This document shows positions 25,803 to 33,945 of a stretch of DNA of 57,527 nucleotides, one piece after another (the first letter of the stretch is position 1; every line of letters begins with the position of its first letter). Both the position numbers and the translations under genes were made by a program. The stretch covers positions 1 through 57,527 of the forward strand of contig JANWYQ010000114.1 of NCBI GenBank assembly GCA_025055015.1. Direction: 5' to 3'. The stretch comes from Caldilineales bacterium (GTDB taxonomy: Bacteria > Chloroflexota > Anaerolineae > JAAEKA01). The notes under the pieces are model-generated. The model had not been told where the DNA came from. It saw only the letters and a program-made list of their open reading frames with translations, and searched no databases.

Positions 25803-27152
25803 CTAGAAACTGCGGCGGAACACCACCTCGTAGACGTAGTGCCCCACAGCAAAGAAGTACGTCTTGTTCTCCAGCTCGGCCCGACAGCTTTCAGGGTCGG
25901 GATGCGGCTTGCAGTTGCAGTAGCCGGCAGCCAGCATCAGGTCGAACGGCGGCCAGTCGGCGCTCATGCCGGGGGACTGCGGGCTCAGGGGGTTGTTGGC
26001 GTCGTCCACGACTTGGACCACCCCGCCACCCCCGCGGTAGATGTCGAAGTGGACCAGGCCGGGGCCGCTCTGGCCGGTGACGTACACCTGGCCGGTGTAG
26101 ATCTCCCGCACCCGCACGCCGTCCAGGGGGTTGCCGGCGGCGTCCACCACCTTGACCCAGATGGCGTGCTCGCCGGCGTTACAGCGCTGGGAGTGCTCGC
26201 CCACCGAGCGCAGCCGGTAACTCACGAAAGCATAGGGGGGCCCTGCGGGCTGGGGCGCCGGCTGGGTGGGCCGGGCGGCCGGCGGCTGGGTAGGCCGCGG
26301 GGCAGGGGCTGGCGGCGGCGTAGGGATCACCGCAGCGACCTCCACGGCGTCCACCGGGCCGATGGTGCTCACCAGCGAGGCACTGATCCACCCCTCCTCG
26401 CCGGAGGCCAGGGCCACCTGCCACCAAGCGCCGCTCGGGTCGCGGCCGACCAGGTCCATCGTCTCTCCCTGGCGCAGCCGGGCGACCACGGGATGGCCGG
26501 TGCCGGGTCCGCGGCGCACGTTGGCCTCCTGGGCCGTGACGATCGCCTGGGGCTTGGGCAACGGCGTGAAGGTGGGGGTGGGCGTCGGCTCGGACGTAGG
26601 GGTGGCGGTGGGCGTCTCGGTGGGCGGGACGGGGGTAGGCGTCTCGGTGGGCGGGACAGGCGTGGGCGTCGGCGGCGGGAGCTGGGCCGCTGCCACGGCC
26701 TGGCCGCTCTCGCCCGTTCTCGCCAGGTACTCGCCTGCCAGCCGGCTCAAGGGGCCCAGGGCCTCCGCCAACCTTACCAGGTTACGGGTCTGCTGCGGGT
26801 CGGCGTTCTGGACGATGTAGGCCTCGGCCAGCGCCAACACCGCCTGGGCCGGGTCGGCCAGGCCGAGCTCTTGCAGCCGAGCGGTCGCCGCGGCCAAGTC
26901 GCCGGACGCAGCGTACTGGTCGGCGATGGAGACGATACGAGCGTTTTGCTCGGCAGGGGAGAGAAGCGGAGTTTCGTTGGAGCGCCCACGACCACAGCCG
27001 GTGAGCACGGTTGCGCTCACCAGCGTCGCCGCCACGACAAGCCACCACGCAACGCTACAACGCACCCGAGGCAGGCCTCGTCGTGGGCGCCGGGGATCAC
27101 AGTGGTCGGTCAAGGTCCGTTCAGACAAGGAAATGGGCCGTGTTCGGCCCAT
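25803..27152 (-). CDS. SH3b-domain lipoprotein with Thr-Pro stalk and the same Ig-like C-terminal domain
   Basis: 449 residues. Arg-rich n-region, hydrophobic core and lipobox VLTGC (Cys near 53), an alpha-helical (TPR-like) part to about 145, a Thr-Pro stalk, a bacterial SH3 domain at about 204-262 (ANVRRGPGTGHPVVARLRQG, WWQVALASGEEGWISASLV), then a Pro linker and the C-terminal Ig-like domain (305-449). The latter shares VKVVDAAGNPLDGVRV with the 4xCNB protein. SH3b domains usually bind cell-wall peptides or sugars. Start at 27152 has AAGGAGG nine bases upstream; a later start closer to the signal core is possible. It probably precedes the 4xCNB gene in one unit (118-base gap). Confidence 0.85.
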   Translation of the reverse strand: MGRTRPISLSERTLTDHCDPRRPRRGLPRVRCSVAWWLVVAATLVSATVLTGCGRGRSNETPLLSPAEQNARIVSIADQYAASGDLAAATARLQELGLADPAQAVLALAEAYIVQNADPQQTRNLVRLAEALGPLSRLAGEYLARTGESGQAVAAAQLPPPTPTPVPPTETPTPVPPTETPTATPTSEPTPTPTFTPLPKPQAIVTAQEANVRRGPGTGHPVVARLRQGETMDLVGRDPSGAWWQVALASGEEGWISASLVSTIGPVDAVEVAAVIPTPPPAPAPRPTQPPAARPTQPAPQPAGPPYAFVSYRLRSVGEHSQRCNAGEHAIWVKVVDAAGNPLDGVRVREIYTGQVYVTGQSGPGLVHFDIYRGGGGVVQVVDDANNPLSPQSPGMSADWPPFDLMLAAGYCNCKPHPDPESCRAELENKTYFFAVGHYVYEVVFRRSF

Positions 27153-27281
27153 CCCTCGCATCCTCCTTGTTGAGTCATTATGCGACGGCCAGAAGAGGCC
27201 ATCCTTGGCGGCGGTAGCGTGATGACTGGCGAGAATTCACCACCGCTGCTATAATGCCTCAGCTTTTGTATAAGACCAGGT

Positions 27282-27366
27282 GCCGAAGGTGGGACTCGAA
27301 CCCACATGAGCGCTGATGCTCAGCGGTTTTTGAGACCGCCGCGTCTGCCTGTTCCGCCACTTCGGC
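27282..27366 (-). tRNA. tRNA-Leu (anticodon CAA)
   Basis: 85 bases. Acceptor GCCGAAG pairs with CTTCGGC; discriminator A at 27282. Anticodon stem GCGGT/ACCGC encloses the loop CTCAAAA with anticodon CAA, which reads UUG. A long variable arm (GAGCATCAGCGCTC) marks a class II tRNA, as expected for Leu. T loop GTTCGAGTCCC is normal. CCA is not encoded. Confidence 0.95.
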
Positions 27367-27380
27367 GCGATTTCGCCCGC

Positions 27381-27409
27381 AGTATAGCCGATCAGGGATG
27401 ATTCGTCAA
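27381..27409 (-). promoter_or_regulatory. Promoter of tRNA-Leu
   Basis: Minus strand TTGACG (27409-27404), a 17-base spacer, TATACT (27386-27381), 14 bases before the tRNA 5' end. Confidence 0.85.
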
Positions 27410-27449
27410 ACTCGCCTTTCTCGGCGTTCCTTGCGCTCTTTTGCACGAC

Positions 27450-28049
27450 ATGGATGAACAGGCTTTGATCCAGGCTGCCTGTCGCGGGGACCTGGCCGCC
27501 TTCAACCAGCTCGTCCTGCTCTACCAGGGGATGGCCTACAACCTGGCCTTTCGGATGCTGGGCGACACCGAGGCGGCGGCCGACGCCACCCAGGAGGCGT
27601 TTATCAAGGCCTACCGCAACCTCGGGCAGTACCGTGGGGGGGCGTTTCGAGCCTGGGTGCTGCGCATCGTCACCAACGTGTGCTACGACCACCTGCGCAA
27701 CCTGCGCCGCCGGCCGGCCAGCTCCCTAGAGGACATGGCGGTGGACGCCGAACACGTGGGGGAGCTGGTGGACCCGGCCGAGGCGCCCAGCGACTACGCC
27801 CTCCGCCAGGAGCTGGGGCGGGTGATCCAACAGGCGATCGCCCGGCTGCCCTCGCCGCAGCGCACCGTCCTGATCCTCTCCGACATCGAGGGGCTGAGCT
27901 ACGAGGAGATCGCGGAGGTGATGCAGACCTCCCTGGGCACCGTGAAGTCCAGGCTGAGCCGCGCGCGGGCCAAGGTGCGCGACTATCTGATGGAGCACCA
28001 GGAACTGTTGCCCGGTCGCTATCGTCTACAGGACGACCACGAACCGTGA
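27450..28049 (+). CDS. ECF-family RNA polymerase sigma factor (first copy)
   Basis: 199 residues. Region 2 has LVLLYQGMAYNLAFRMLGD and ADATQEAFIKAYRNLGQYRG with the conserved WVLRIVTNVCYDHLRN. Region 4 has RLPSPQRTVLILSDIEGLSY and IAEVMQTSLGTVKSRLSRAR. Directs RNA polymerase to its own set of promoters. The ATG at 27450 is preferred over a TTG at 27441. The next gene, 12 bases downstream, is its probable anti-sigma factor. Target genes cannot be read here. Confidence 0.95.
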   Translation: MDEQALIQAACRGDLAAFNQLVLLYQGMAYNLAFRMLGDTEAAADATQEAFIKAYRNLGQYRGGAFRAWVLRIVTNVCYDHLRNLRRRPASSLEDMAVDAEHVGELVDPAEAPSDYALRQELGRVIQQAIARLPSPQRTVLILSDIEGLSYEEIAEVMQTSLGTVKSRLSRARAKVRDYLMEHQELLPGRYRLQDDHEP

Positions 28050-28061
28050 GGCAATCGTTCT

Positions 28062-28628
28062 ATGAGCATCTTCCGTCCCAATCCCTCCCTGTCCGATGAG
28101 CTCCTCTCCGCCTACCTGGACGGCCGGCTCAGCCACGAGCAGCGACGGCGAGTGGAGGAGCGGCTGGCTGCCGACCCAGAGGCTGCGCGCCGGCTGCGGG
28201 AGCTGCGCTACACCGTGCAGACGCTGAGGGCCGCGCCCAGGGCGCCGGTGCCGCGCGCGTTCACCCTGCGCGAGGCGGCGGCTCAACGACCCCGGCGGCG
28301 GGGCTGGCCGGCGTGGCTGCAGCCCGTGCATCTGCGCGGCGCGGCGGCGGCGCTGGCCATGGCGCTGGTCCTGCTGTTGGTCGGCAGCTTGGCGCTGCCC
28401 GGCAGTGGGCCGGCGGTGGACCAGGGCGGCCCGGTCACCGCCCAGGAGGACGCCAGCGCGGTCTCCGCCAAGGGGCCGGCCGTGCAAGAGGCAGCAGAGC
28501 TCGCGCCAACGTCGCCGGCCGACGGCCTGGGCCTGGCGCAGCCGACGCTGTGGGCCGTGGCGGCGACGCTGGGGGTCGCCGTCGTGGTGCTGCTGCTCTT
28601 GGCCTGGCGCATGGACCGTCCGGTGTAA
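28062..28628 (+). CDS. Membrane anti-sigma factor (zinc-finger-like N-terminus without cysteines)
   Basis: 188 residues. The N-terminal helix pair (LSDELLSAYLDGRLSHEQRR, VEERLAADPEAARRLREL) is the typical anti-sigma domain that clamps the sigma factor, but the H-x3-C-x2-C zinc residues are missing. Two hydrophobic segments follow (about 91-110 and 160-182) with an Ala/Pro-rich loop between them. Lies directly after the sigma gene, so the pair should be co-regulated. Functional assignment rests on position and the N-terminal pattern. Confidence 0.85.
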   Translation: MSIFRPNPSLSDELLSAYLDGRLSHEQRRRVEERLAADPEAARRLRELRYTVQTLRAAPRAPVPRAFTLREAAAQRPRRRGWPAWLQPVHLRGAAAALAMALVLLLVGSLALPGSGPAVDQGGPVTAQEDASAVSAKGPAVQEAAELAPTSPADGLGLAQPTLWAVAATLGVAVVVLLLLAWRMDRPV

Positions 28629-28713
28629 GCCGTCGGCCGCCTGATCACCGGCGCTGCGAGCACGCCTCTGGCTCTTCGGGCCTGTGGCGTGCTCGCGCCG
28701 GGGGCAACGCAGG

Positions 28714-28742
28714 TTGTGCGCCGGGGCAAAGCGCAGTATACT
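28714..28742 (+). promoter_or_regulatory. mutM: Candidate promoter of mutM
   Basis: TTGTGC (28714-28719), a 17-base spacer and TATACT (28737-28742), about 65 bases before the mutM start. Confidence 0.6.
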
Positions 28743-28808
28743 GCCTCGGAGCCTGGGGATCCCCGGGGCTCCACCTCCTGACCATTCCACCCCTTGAGCG
28801 TTGCTGCC

Positions 28809-29675
28809 ATGCCGGAGCTGCCTGAGGTCGAGAACTACGCCCGCGACTTGAAGCCACTGCTGGTCGGCCGCCGCATCGAGGCCGTTGACGTCCACTGGCC
28901 GCGCGCCGTGGCCAACCTGTCCGTCGAGGAGTTCAGGCGGGGCCTGCTGGGCCGCCAGATCGTCAACACCGATCGCCGCGGCAAGTACCTGCTCTTCCCC
29001 CTCGACAACCGCTGGACGCTGGTGCTCCACCTGCGCATGACGGGCAAGCTGCGCCTGGCGCCGGCCAACGCCGAGCCGGACTCAGACCCGTACACGCGGG
29101 TGGTCCTGCGCCTGAGCGGTGGGCAGGTCTTGCTGTTTCGAGACCAGCGCAAGTTCGGCCGGTTCTATCTGGTGGAGGATCCCGCCCAGGTGCTGAAGGG
29201 GCTGGGGCCGGAGCCCTTGCAGGACAGCTTCACTCCCCTGGACCTCTTCCACGCCGTGCAGGGCCGGCGGGCGGCCATCAAGGCCCTGCTGCTGGACCAG
29301 CACATCGTGGCCGGCGTGGGCAACATCTACGCCGACGAGGCGCTGTTCCTGGCCGGCATTGACCCCCGGCGGCCAGGCGCATCCCTAACGCTGGCCGACT
29401 GCAGTCGGCTGCACACCTGTCTGCGCCAGGTGCTGGCCGAGGCCATCCGTGAGGGGGGCAGCACCTTGGGCGGCAGCAGCCTGGGCAACTACCAACGCCC
29501 CCTAGGCATTCCGGGCCGCTACCAGCTCCGCCACCGGGTGTACGGCCGGGCCGGCCAGCCCTGCCCGAGCTGCGGCACGCCCATCCAGCGGGTGAAGGTG
29601 GCGCAGCGCAGCACGCACTTTTGCCCCCGATGCCAGCTCAGCGGCCCTGTAGCCTCCGATGGCTCGCCGCGTTGA
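28809..29675 (+). CDS. mutM: Formamidopyrimidine-DNA glycosylase
   Basis: 288 residues. Removes 8-oxoguanine and ring-opened purines from DNA and cuts the strand by beta/delta elimination. Start MPELPEVENYARDL places catalytic Pro2 and Glu3 at the N-terminus. LHLRMTGKLRL carries the conserved lysine loop, GNIYADEALFLAGIDP is the helix-two-turn-helix, and the C-terminal zinc finger has C252-x2-C255 and C272-x2-C275 (CPSCGTP, FCPRCQ). The ATG at 28809 is certain because Pro must be residue 2. Confidence 0.97.
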   Translation: MPELPEVENYARDLKPLLVGRRIEAVDVHWPRAVANLSVEEFRRGLLGRQIVNTDRRGKYLLFPLDNRWTLVLHLRMTGKLRLAPANAEPDSDPYTRVVLRLSGGQVLLFRDQRKFGRFYLVEDPAQVLKGLGPEPLQDSFTPLDLFHAVQGRRAAIKALLLDQHIVAGVGNIYADEALFLAGIDPRRPGASLTLADCSRLHTCLRQVLAEAIREGGSTLGGSSLGNYQRPLGIPGRYQLRHRVYGRAGQPCPSCGTPIQRVKVAQRSTHFCPRCQLSGPVASDGSPR

Positions 29676-29743
29676 GGGGCGGCGGATCCAGCCCCGGCCG
29701 GCGCCCCGCGGCCAAGTGGCCTTGGGCCTGTTCGCCGCCCGTC

Positions 29744-29989
29744 TCACCCCGAAACCGTTCCATCGTACGAACGGCTGCGGAGGCGCTTGGCCTGGGCCAG
29801 GCGGCTCTCCAGCTCGATGCGGCGCTGCTCCTCCGCTTCCTTGCCCGCCTGGATCACCTCATCGCGGTAGTCGCGAATACCCTGCACGATCTCCTCGCCG
29901 CTGGCCGGCGCCAAGAGACGCGCCGCCACTAAACCCACCGCCGCGCCCAGGGCCACGCCCAACGTGAACTGAAACAATCCTTTGAGCAT
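29744..29989 (-). CDS. YtxH-like small membrane protein
   Basis: 81 residues. One N-terminal membrane span (FTLGVALGAAVGLVAARLLA) followed by APASGEEIVQGIRDY and a charged helix, the usual YtxH pattern. YtxH proteins are small general-stress-associated proteins of unknown mechanism. GGAG precedes the ATG. Converges with mutM. Confidence 0.78.
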   Translation of the reverse strand: MLKGLFQFTLGVALGAAVGLVAARLLAPASGEEIVQGIRDYRDEVIQAGKEAEEQRRIELESRLAQAKRLRSRSYDGTVSG

Positions 29990-30080
29990 TTATCGGTCTC
30001 CTTTGCACATGGAGCTAGCCGGGATTATACTCCACCTCAGCGCCTGCGCCAACAGCGGCGACTCGCCGGCTGCAGCCCCC

Positions 30081-30797
30081 TCAGTCCTGGGCCGAAGCAG
30101 CCGGCAACACCAGCGCCGCCGCCACGTAGAGCAGGACGCCCACCACGCCCAGGACCACCACGGTGAGCACGCCCCACGCCAGCCGCACCAGCAGCGGGTC
30201 CACCCTCAGCTGCTCGGCCAGGCCGCCGCACACCCCGGCCACCAGGCGCTGGCGCCGTGAGCGGCGCAGGGGCAACCCGCGGCCGATCCGCTGCAGGCGC
30301 TCCCACGGGATGCGGCGGCGGTTGATCCAGGCCAACAAGCCCAGGCCCAGCCCCGCCAGCGACAGGGGCCAGGCCAGGCTCCACAGCCGGCGCCCTGCCT
30401 CGCTCACCCGCAGCGGCAGCAGGCCGAGGCTCTCGATGGTCAACAGGAGGCCGGCCAGCAGGAGGATCAACGCTGCCGTGAGCACCCGGCTTTGCTGGGC
30501 CCGCTGCCACGAGTCCCCGCGCCGAACCGGCGCCGCCGCGCGGTCCGCCGGCGTCTCCTCCGGCAGGGCGGCTGCCAGCACCAGGTACAGCAGCAGCGTC
30601 AGGCCGCCGGTGAGGGGCACCGACAGCAGCCAGGGGATCCGCACCAGCGCGGAGTCCACGCCCAGGCGCTCGGCCAGGCCGCCGCACACCCCCGCCAAGC
30701 TGCGGTTGGCGGCGGAGCGGTAGAGGCGCCGTCGCTTCGGTGCGCCGGGCAGCTCCGACCGGCGGTCGGCGGCGGAGATCGGTTCACGCTCGGCCAT
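30081..30797 (-). CDS. Membrane protein with two PspC domains
   Basis: 238 residues. PspC motifs occur twice: NRSLAGVCGGLAERLGVDSA near 28-47, and QRLVAGVCGGLAEQLRVDPL near 175-194. Each is followed by hydrophobic spans, with two more spans between them. PspC proteins respond to envelope stress by binding other membrane proteins. AGGAGG lies about 12 bases before the ATG. A 90-base gap separates it from the downstream YtxH-like gene on the same strand. Confidence 0.88.
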   Translation of the reverse strand: MAEREPISAADRRSELPGAPKRRRLYRSAANRSLAGVCGGLAERLGVDSALVRIPWLLSVPLTGGLTLLLYLVLAAALPEETPADRAAAPVRRGDSWQRAQQSRVLTAALILLLAGLLLTIESLGLLPLRVSEAGRRLWSLAWPLSLAGLGLGLLAWINRRRIPWERLQRIGRGLPLRRSRRQRLVAGVCGGLAEQLRVDPLLVRLAWGVLTVVVLGVVGVLLYVAAALVLPAASAQD

Positions 30798-30882
30798 CGA
30801 GTTCGAGACCTCCTATGGATATGCCGTCACTGCTCTCTACGGTCGCCGACGCTCCACGTTGCGACGGCCGCCCTTTTCGGCC

Positions 30883-31509
30883 ATGACCTCGCCCGACCGA
30901 CAGACGGCTCTCCAAGCCATCCTGCGCGCCAAGGTCCACGTGCAAAAGGGCACCCTTGCGGCGCTGCCCACCGCAGAGGCGGACCGCCTGCGCAGCCCCC
31001 TGGACCTGGGCCGGCGGGCCCTTTGGCCGCTGCGCCGGTGCCCGGCGGCCCTGCTCTGGTTCTGGGCCGAGCACCCGCGCGGCCACCTGGTGATCGGCCC
31101 ACGACAGGAGGGATACCGGCCGGGGCTGCAGCCGGTGGGACGCCAGCCTCTGGACGGGGTGGCCTGGGTGCCGGCTCGCGCGCTGACGGCGCAGGAGGTG
31201 CAGCTCCCCTTGCCCGTGGCGCACCTGCTGGACCACCTGCTGGGCAGCGACGGCGCCCCTGAGGGCCCCTGGCTCAGCGAGGGCGGCGGCCGCAGCCCGG
31301 CGTGGCAGGAGGTGGGCCGGCGCTTGCAGCGGCAGTTCAGCCTGGGCTACGCGCCGGCGGAGGCGACCGCGGAGCCGCGCGCCTACTTTGCCTGGGGGCT
31401 GCGCAGCTTCCTGGCCGATCCCATGGCCCTGAACACGGTGGACCCCGGCCTGGAGCGGCTGCTGCGCACTACCCTGTGCAGCGACGAGTTTTGGGCCCGC
31501 AGCCCATGA
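30883..31509 (+). CDS. Conserved-looking protein of unknown function
   Basis: 208 residues, soluble, no signal peptide or membrane span, not recognised. It is coding by codon use, and its TGA overlaps the ATG of the next gene (ATGA), so it is translated with the first GT39-like protein. Visible: helical N-terminus (RQTALQAILRAKVHVQKGT), a segment with LLWFWAEHPRGHLVIGPRQE, and a C-terminus ending LCSDEFWARSP. The start could be 24 bases upstream (30859); neither has a good ribosome site. Confidence 0.65.
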   Translation: MTSPDRQTALQAILRAKVHVQKGTLAALPTAEADRLRSPLDLGRRALWPLRRCPAALLWFWAEHPRGHLVIGPRQEGYRPGLQPVGRQPLDGVAWVPARALTAQEVQLPLPVAHLLDHLLGSDGAPEGPWLSEGGGRSPAWQEVGRRLQRQFSLGYAPAEATAEPRAYFAWGLRSFLADPMALNTVDPGLERLLRTTLCSDEFWARSP

Positions 31510-33929
31510 CTATGACCCAGCCCTCACCCTCGCCGAGCCCATCGGACCGCGCTGACAGCTCGTCCAACGTTGCCAGCGCTCCATCTGGCCTAGGCAAGGT
31601 CCTATCCGCCCTGGGGCTGTTAGCGGCCCTGGGGCTGGCCGTCCTCAGCCAGGCCATCGCGAGCAGCGCGCCCCTGCCCGGAGCGCTGGCCGAGCGAGGC
31701 TGGCTGTTGGCCCTGCCCGCAGCCCTGGCGGCCGCCGTGCTGGCCGCTTCGCTGGCGCCCCCCCGCCGCGACGGCATGGGCCTGTGGCCGCCAGCGGGGA
31801 GGGATGGGGCTCCGGCGACCTCCACCGCTGTTGCCGCTGCGGCGGCGCCTTCGCCCCACCCCGACGAGAGCCGGTCCGCCGCGTCGCACGTCGAAGGGGC
31901 AGCCGCTCGGCCCTTGGCCGGCGCAGCGAAGGCGCCTGGCCGAGCCGAAGCTCTGCTGCGGGGCTTTGGCGTGGCGCTGGGCATCGCCCTGGCCGTCCTG
32001 GCGCAGCTGGCCTTTTTGGGCGTCGTGGGGCCGGCCTGGGACGAGGGGAGTCGCCTGGGCCGCGGCGCCGGCCTGCTGCTGGTGGGCATGGCGCTGTTCG
32101 CTTTGGCAGCGCCGGCGCCCGGCGCCGCCTTCGGCCGGCTCGCTCCCTTGGCAGCCCCCGCCGGGCAGGCGTGGCCCCGCCTGCTGGAGCCCTGGGGCAT
32201 AGCCTGGCTGACGGCGAGCCTGGCCGCGGCCGCCTTTGCCCTGGGCCGCTTCCTGCGCAGCGGCGAGACGTCGGCGGTGCTCGCGGCCTGGGTGGTCAGC
32301 CTGGTCGCCGTGGCCCTGGCGGGATGGCGGCCGGCGCGGCCGGCCTTGGGGCGGCTGCGCCCCTCCCTGGCCGACCTACCGGCGCCGTTGGTGCTGACGG
32401 CCCTGCTCCTGGTGGCCCTGGTGATGCGGGTCTACCGCCTCACCACGCTGCCCTACGACCTGGACGGGGACTTCGCCTCCCACGGCCTGCAGGCCCGCGC
32501 CCTGGCCACGGGCGTGGAGACGGGGCTCTTTCGCCTGGGCTGGGCCAACATCCCCATGCTGGGCTTTGCGCCGTCGGCTCTGACCATGAAGCTCTTCGGC
32601 ACGGGGCTGGCGGGGCTGAACATGGCCGGCGTGGTCGAGGGGCTGCTGATCCTGGTGGGGGTGTGGTGGCTGGGGAGGATGCTATTCAACCAGCGGGTGG
32701 GGCTGCTGGCCGCCGGCCTGCTGGCCGCCGGCTACGTCCACCTCCACTTCAGCCGCACATCGGAGTACATTGACCCCGTCTTCTTCCTGGTCTACAGCGT
32801 GGGCTTCCTGGTGCTGGGGCTGAGCCGGGGAAGCGGTTGGGCCTTTGCCCTCAGCGGCCTCTGCAGCGCGTTCGCCTTTCTCATGTACTACTCCGGCCGC
32901 ATTGTGATCTTTATCGTCCTGTTCGCCGTGGGCTACCTGCTGGCGACGGACCGCGCGCGGCTGTGGCAGCGGCGCCAGGGGCTGGTGCTTTGGGCAGCAG
33001 CCCTGCTGGTGGGCCTGGGGCCGATGCTGGCGGTGTTTGCCCAGGATTGGGAGGGCTTCAACGAGCGGTCGCAGGCCGTCTTCCTCTTCTACCCGCCGGT
33101 GATCGAGCACCTCCAGAACAAGTACGGCGTGGCGACCGTGTCGGCCATCGTGTGGGAGCAGATCAAGCGCACCCTGCTGATGTTCCACTACTACCACGAC
33201 ACCAGCACGCAGTTCGGCCTGCTCAAGCCCTTCCTGGACCCCTACACGGCCACCGCCTTCGCGCTGGGCCTGGCCTATGCGCTGGCCCACGGGCGGCGCT
33301 TCGGCCTGGCGCTGCTGGCGGGATGGACCGGACTGATCCTGGCCATCGGCGGCGTGCTCACCAACAACGCGCCCTTCTGGCCCCGCCTGCTGGGGTTGTT
33401 GCCGCCCACGGCGCTGCTGGCCGCCATCGCCGTGGACCGAGTGGTCGAGCCGATCCTCGTCCAGGCGGACCGTCGCGGCCGGCGCTGGGCCGCGCCCGCG
33501 CTGGCCGTGGCCCTCGTGGCCGCTGTGGCCCTGCTCGGCTGGCGCAACTGGAACGTGTACGTGGAGGCCAAAGGGAGCTGGGCCACCACCCGCACCCGCA
33601 TCGGCCGATACCTGGCCGATCTGCCGCCCGGCGCCGCCGCCTACCTGGTCTCCACCGAGTACCACTACCTGGACCGCGAGTTCGAGTTCCTGGCGCCCGG
33701 CCGCCTGGCCGCCAGCCTGCCGCCGGAGGACGTGCGCGCAGGCGCGCTCCCCGCGGACCCCAACAGGCCTACCGTGGTGGTGATCACCGCCGAGCTGGCC
33801 GACCTGTTGACTGCGCTGCAGGCACAGTTCCCGGCCGGCAGGGTTCAGCCCTGGCCCGACAACGACCCCGGGTCGGTCGGCTTCTACACCTTCACGGTGC
33901 CGCCGACGGCCACCGCCCCGCCGCCATAG
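31506..33929 (+). CDS. GT39-like polytopic glycosyltransferase, first of a tandem pair
   Basis: 807 residues, about twelve or more membrane spans. Resembles PMT/ArnT-type glycosyltransferases that use polyprenyl-phosphate sugars at the outer face of the membrane. YDLDGDFASHGLQARALATG near 316-336 corresponds to the acidic first-loop motif. The repeated block FNQRVGLLAAGLLAAGY with HLHFSRTSEYIDP is shared with the following paralogue (FDRRVGLLSAGLLALSY). The first 280 residues are an extra Ala/Pro-rich region with several spans absent from the paralogue. Start coupled to the upstream gene by ATGA. Confidence 0.87.
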   Translation: MTMTQPSPSPSPSDRADSSSNVASAPSGLGKVLSALGLLAALGLAVLSQAIASSAPLPGALAERGWLLALPAALAAAVLAASLAPPRRDGMGLWPPAGRDGAPATSTAVAAAAAPSPHPDESRSAASHVEGAAARPLAGAAKAPGRAEALLRGFGVALGIALAVLAQLAFLGVVGPAWDEGSRLGRGAGLLLVGMALFALAAPAPGAAFGRLAPLAAPAGQAWPRLLEPWGIAWLTASLAAAAFALGRFLRSGETSAVLAAWVVSLVAVALAGWRPARPALGRLRPSLADLPAPLVLTALLLVALVMRVYRLTTLPYDLDGDFASHGLQARALATGVETGLFRLGWANIPMLGFAPSALTMKLFGTGLAGLNMAGVVEGLLILVGVWWLGRMLFNQRVGLLAAGLLAAGYVHLHFSRTSEYIDPVFFLVYSVGFLVLGLSRGSGWAFALSGLCSAFAFLMYYSGRIVIFIVLFAVGYLLATDRARLWQRRQGLVLWAAALLVGLGPMLAVFAQDWEGFNERSQAVFLFYPPVIEHLQNKYGVATVSAIVWEQIKRTLLMFHYYHDTSTQFGLLKPFLDPYTATAFALGLAYALAHGRRFGLALLAGWTGLILAIGGVLTNNAPFWPRLLGLLPPTALLAAIAVDRVVEPILVQADRRGRRWAAPALAVALVAAVALLGWRNWNVYVEAKGSWATTRTRIGRYLADLPPGAAAYLVSTEYHYLDREFEFLAPGRLAASLPPEDVRAGALPADPNRPTVVVITAELADLLTALQAQFPAGRVQPWPDNDPGSVGFYTFTVPPTATAPPP

Positions 33930-33945
33930 CGTCCAAACCCCGTTC

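Noticed and set aside
28062-28628. Zinc-finger anti-sigma factor (zf-HC2)
   Set aside because: The helical pattern fits, but the Cys and His zinc ligands are missing, so I call it zinc-finger-like only.
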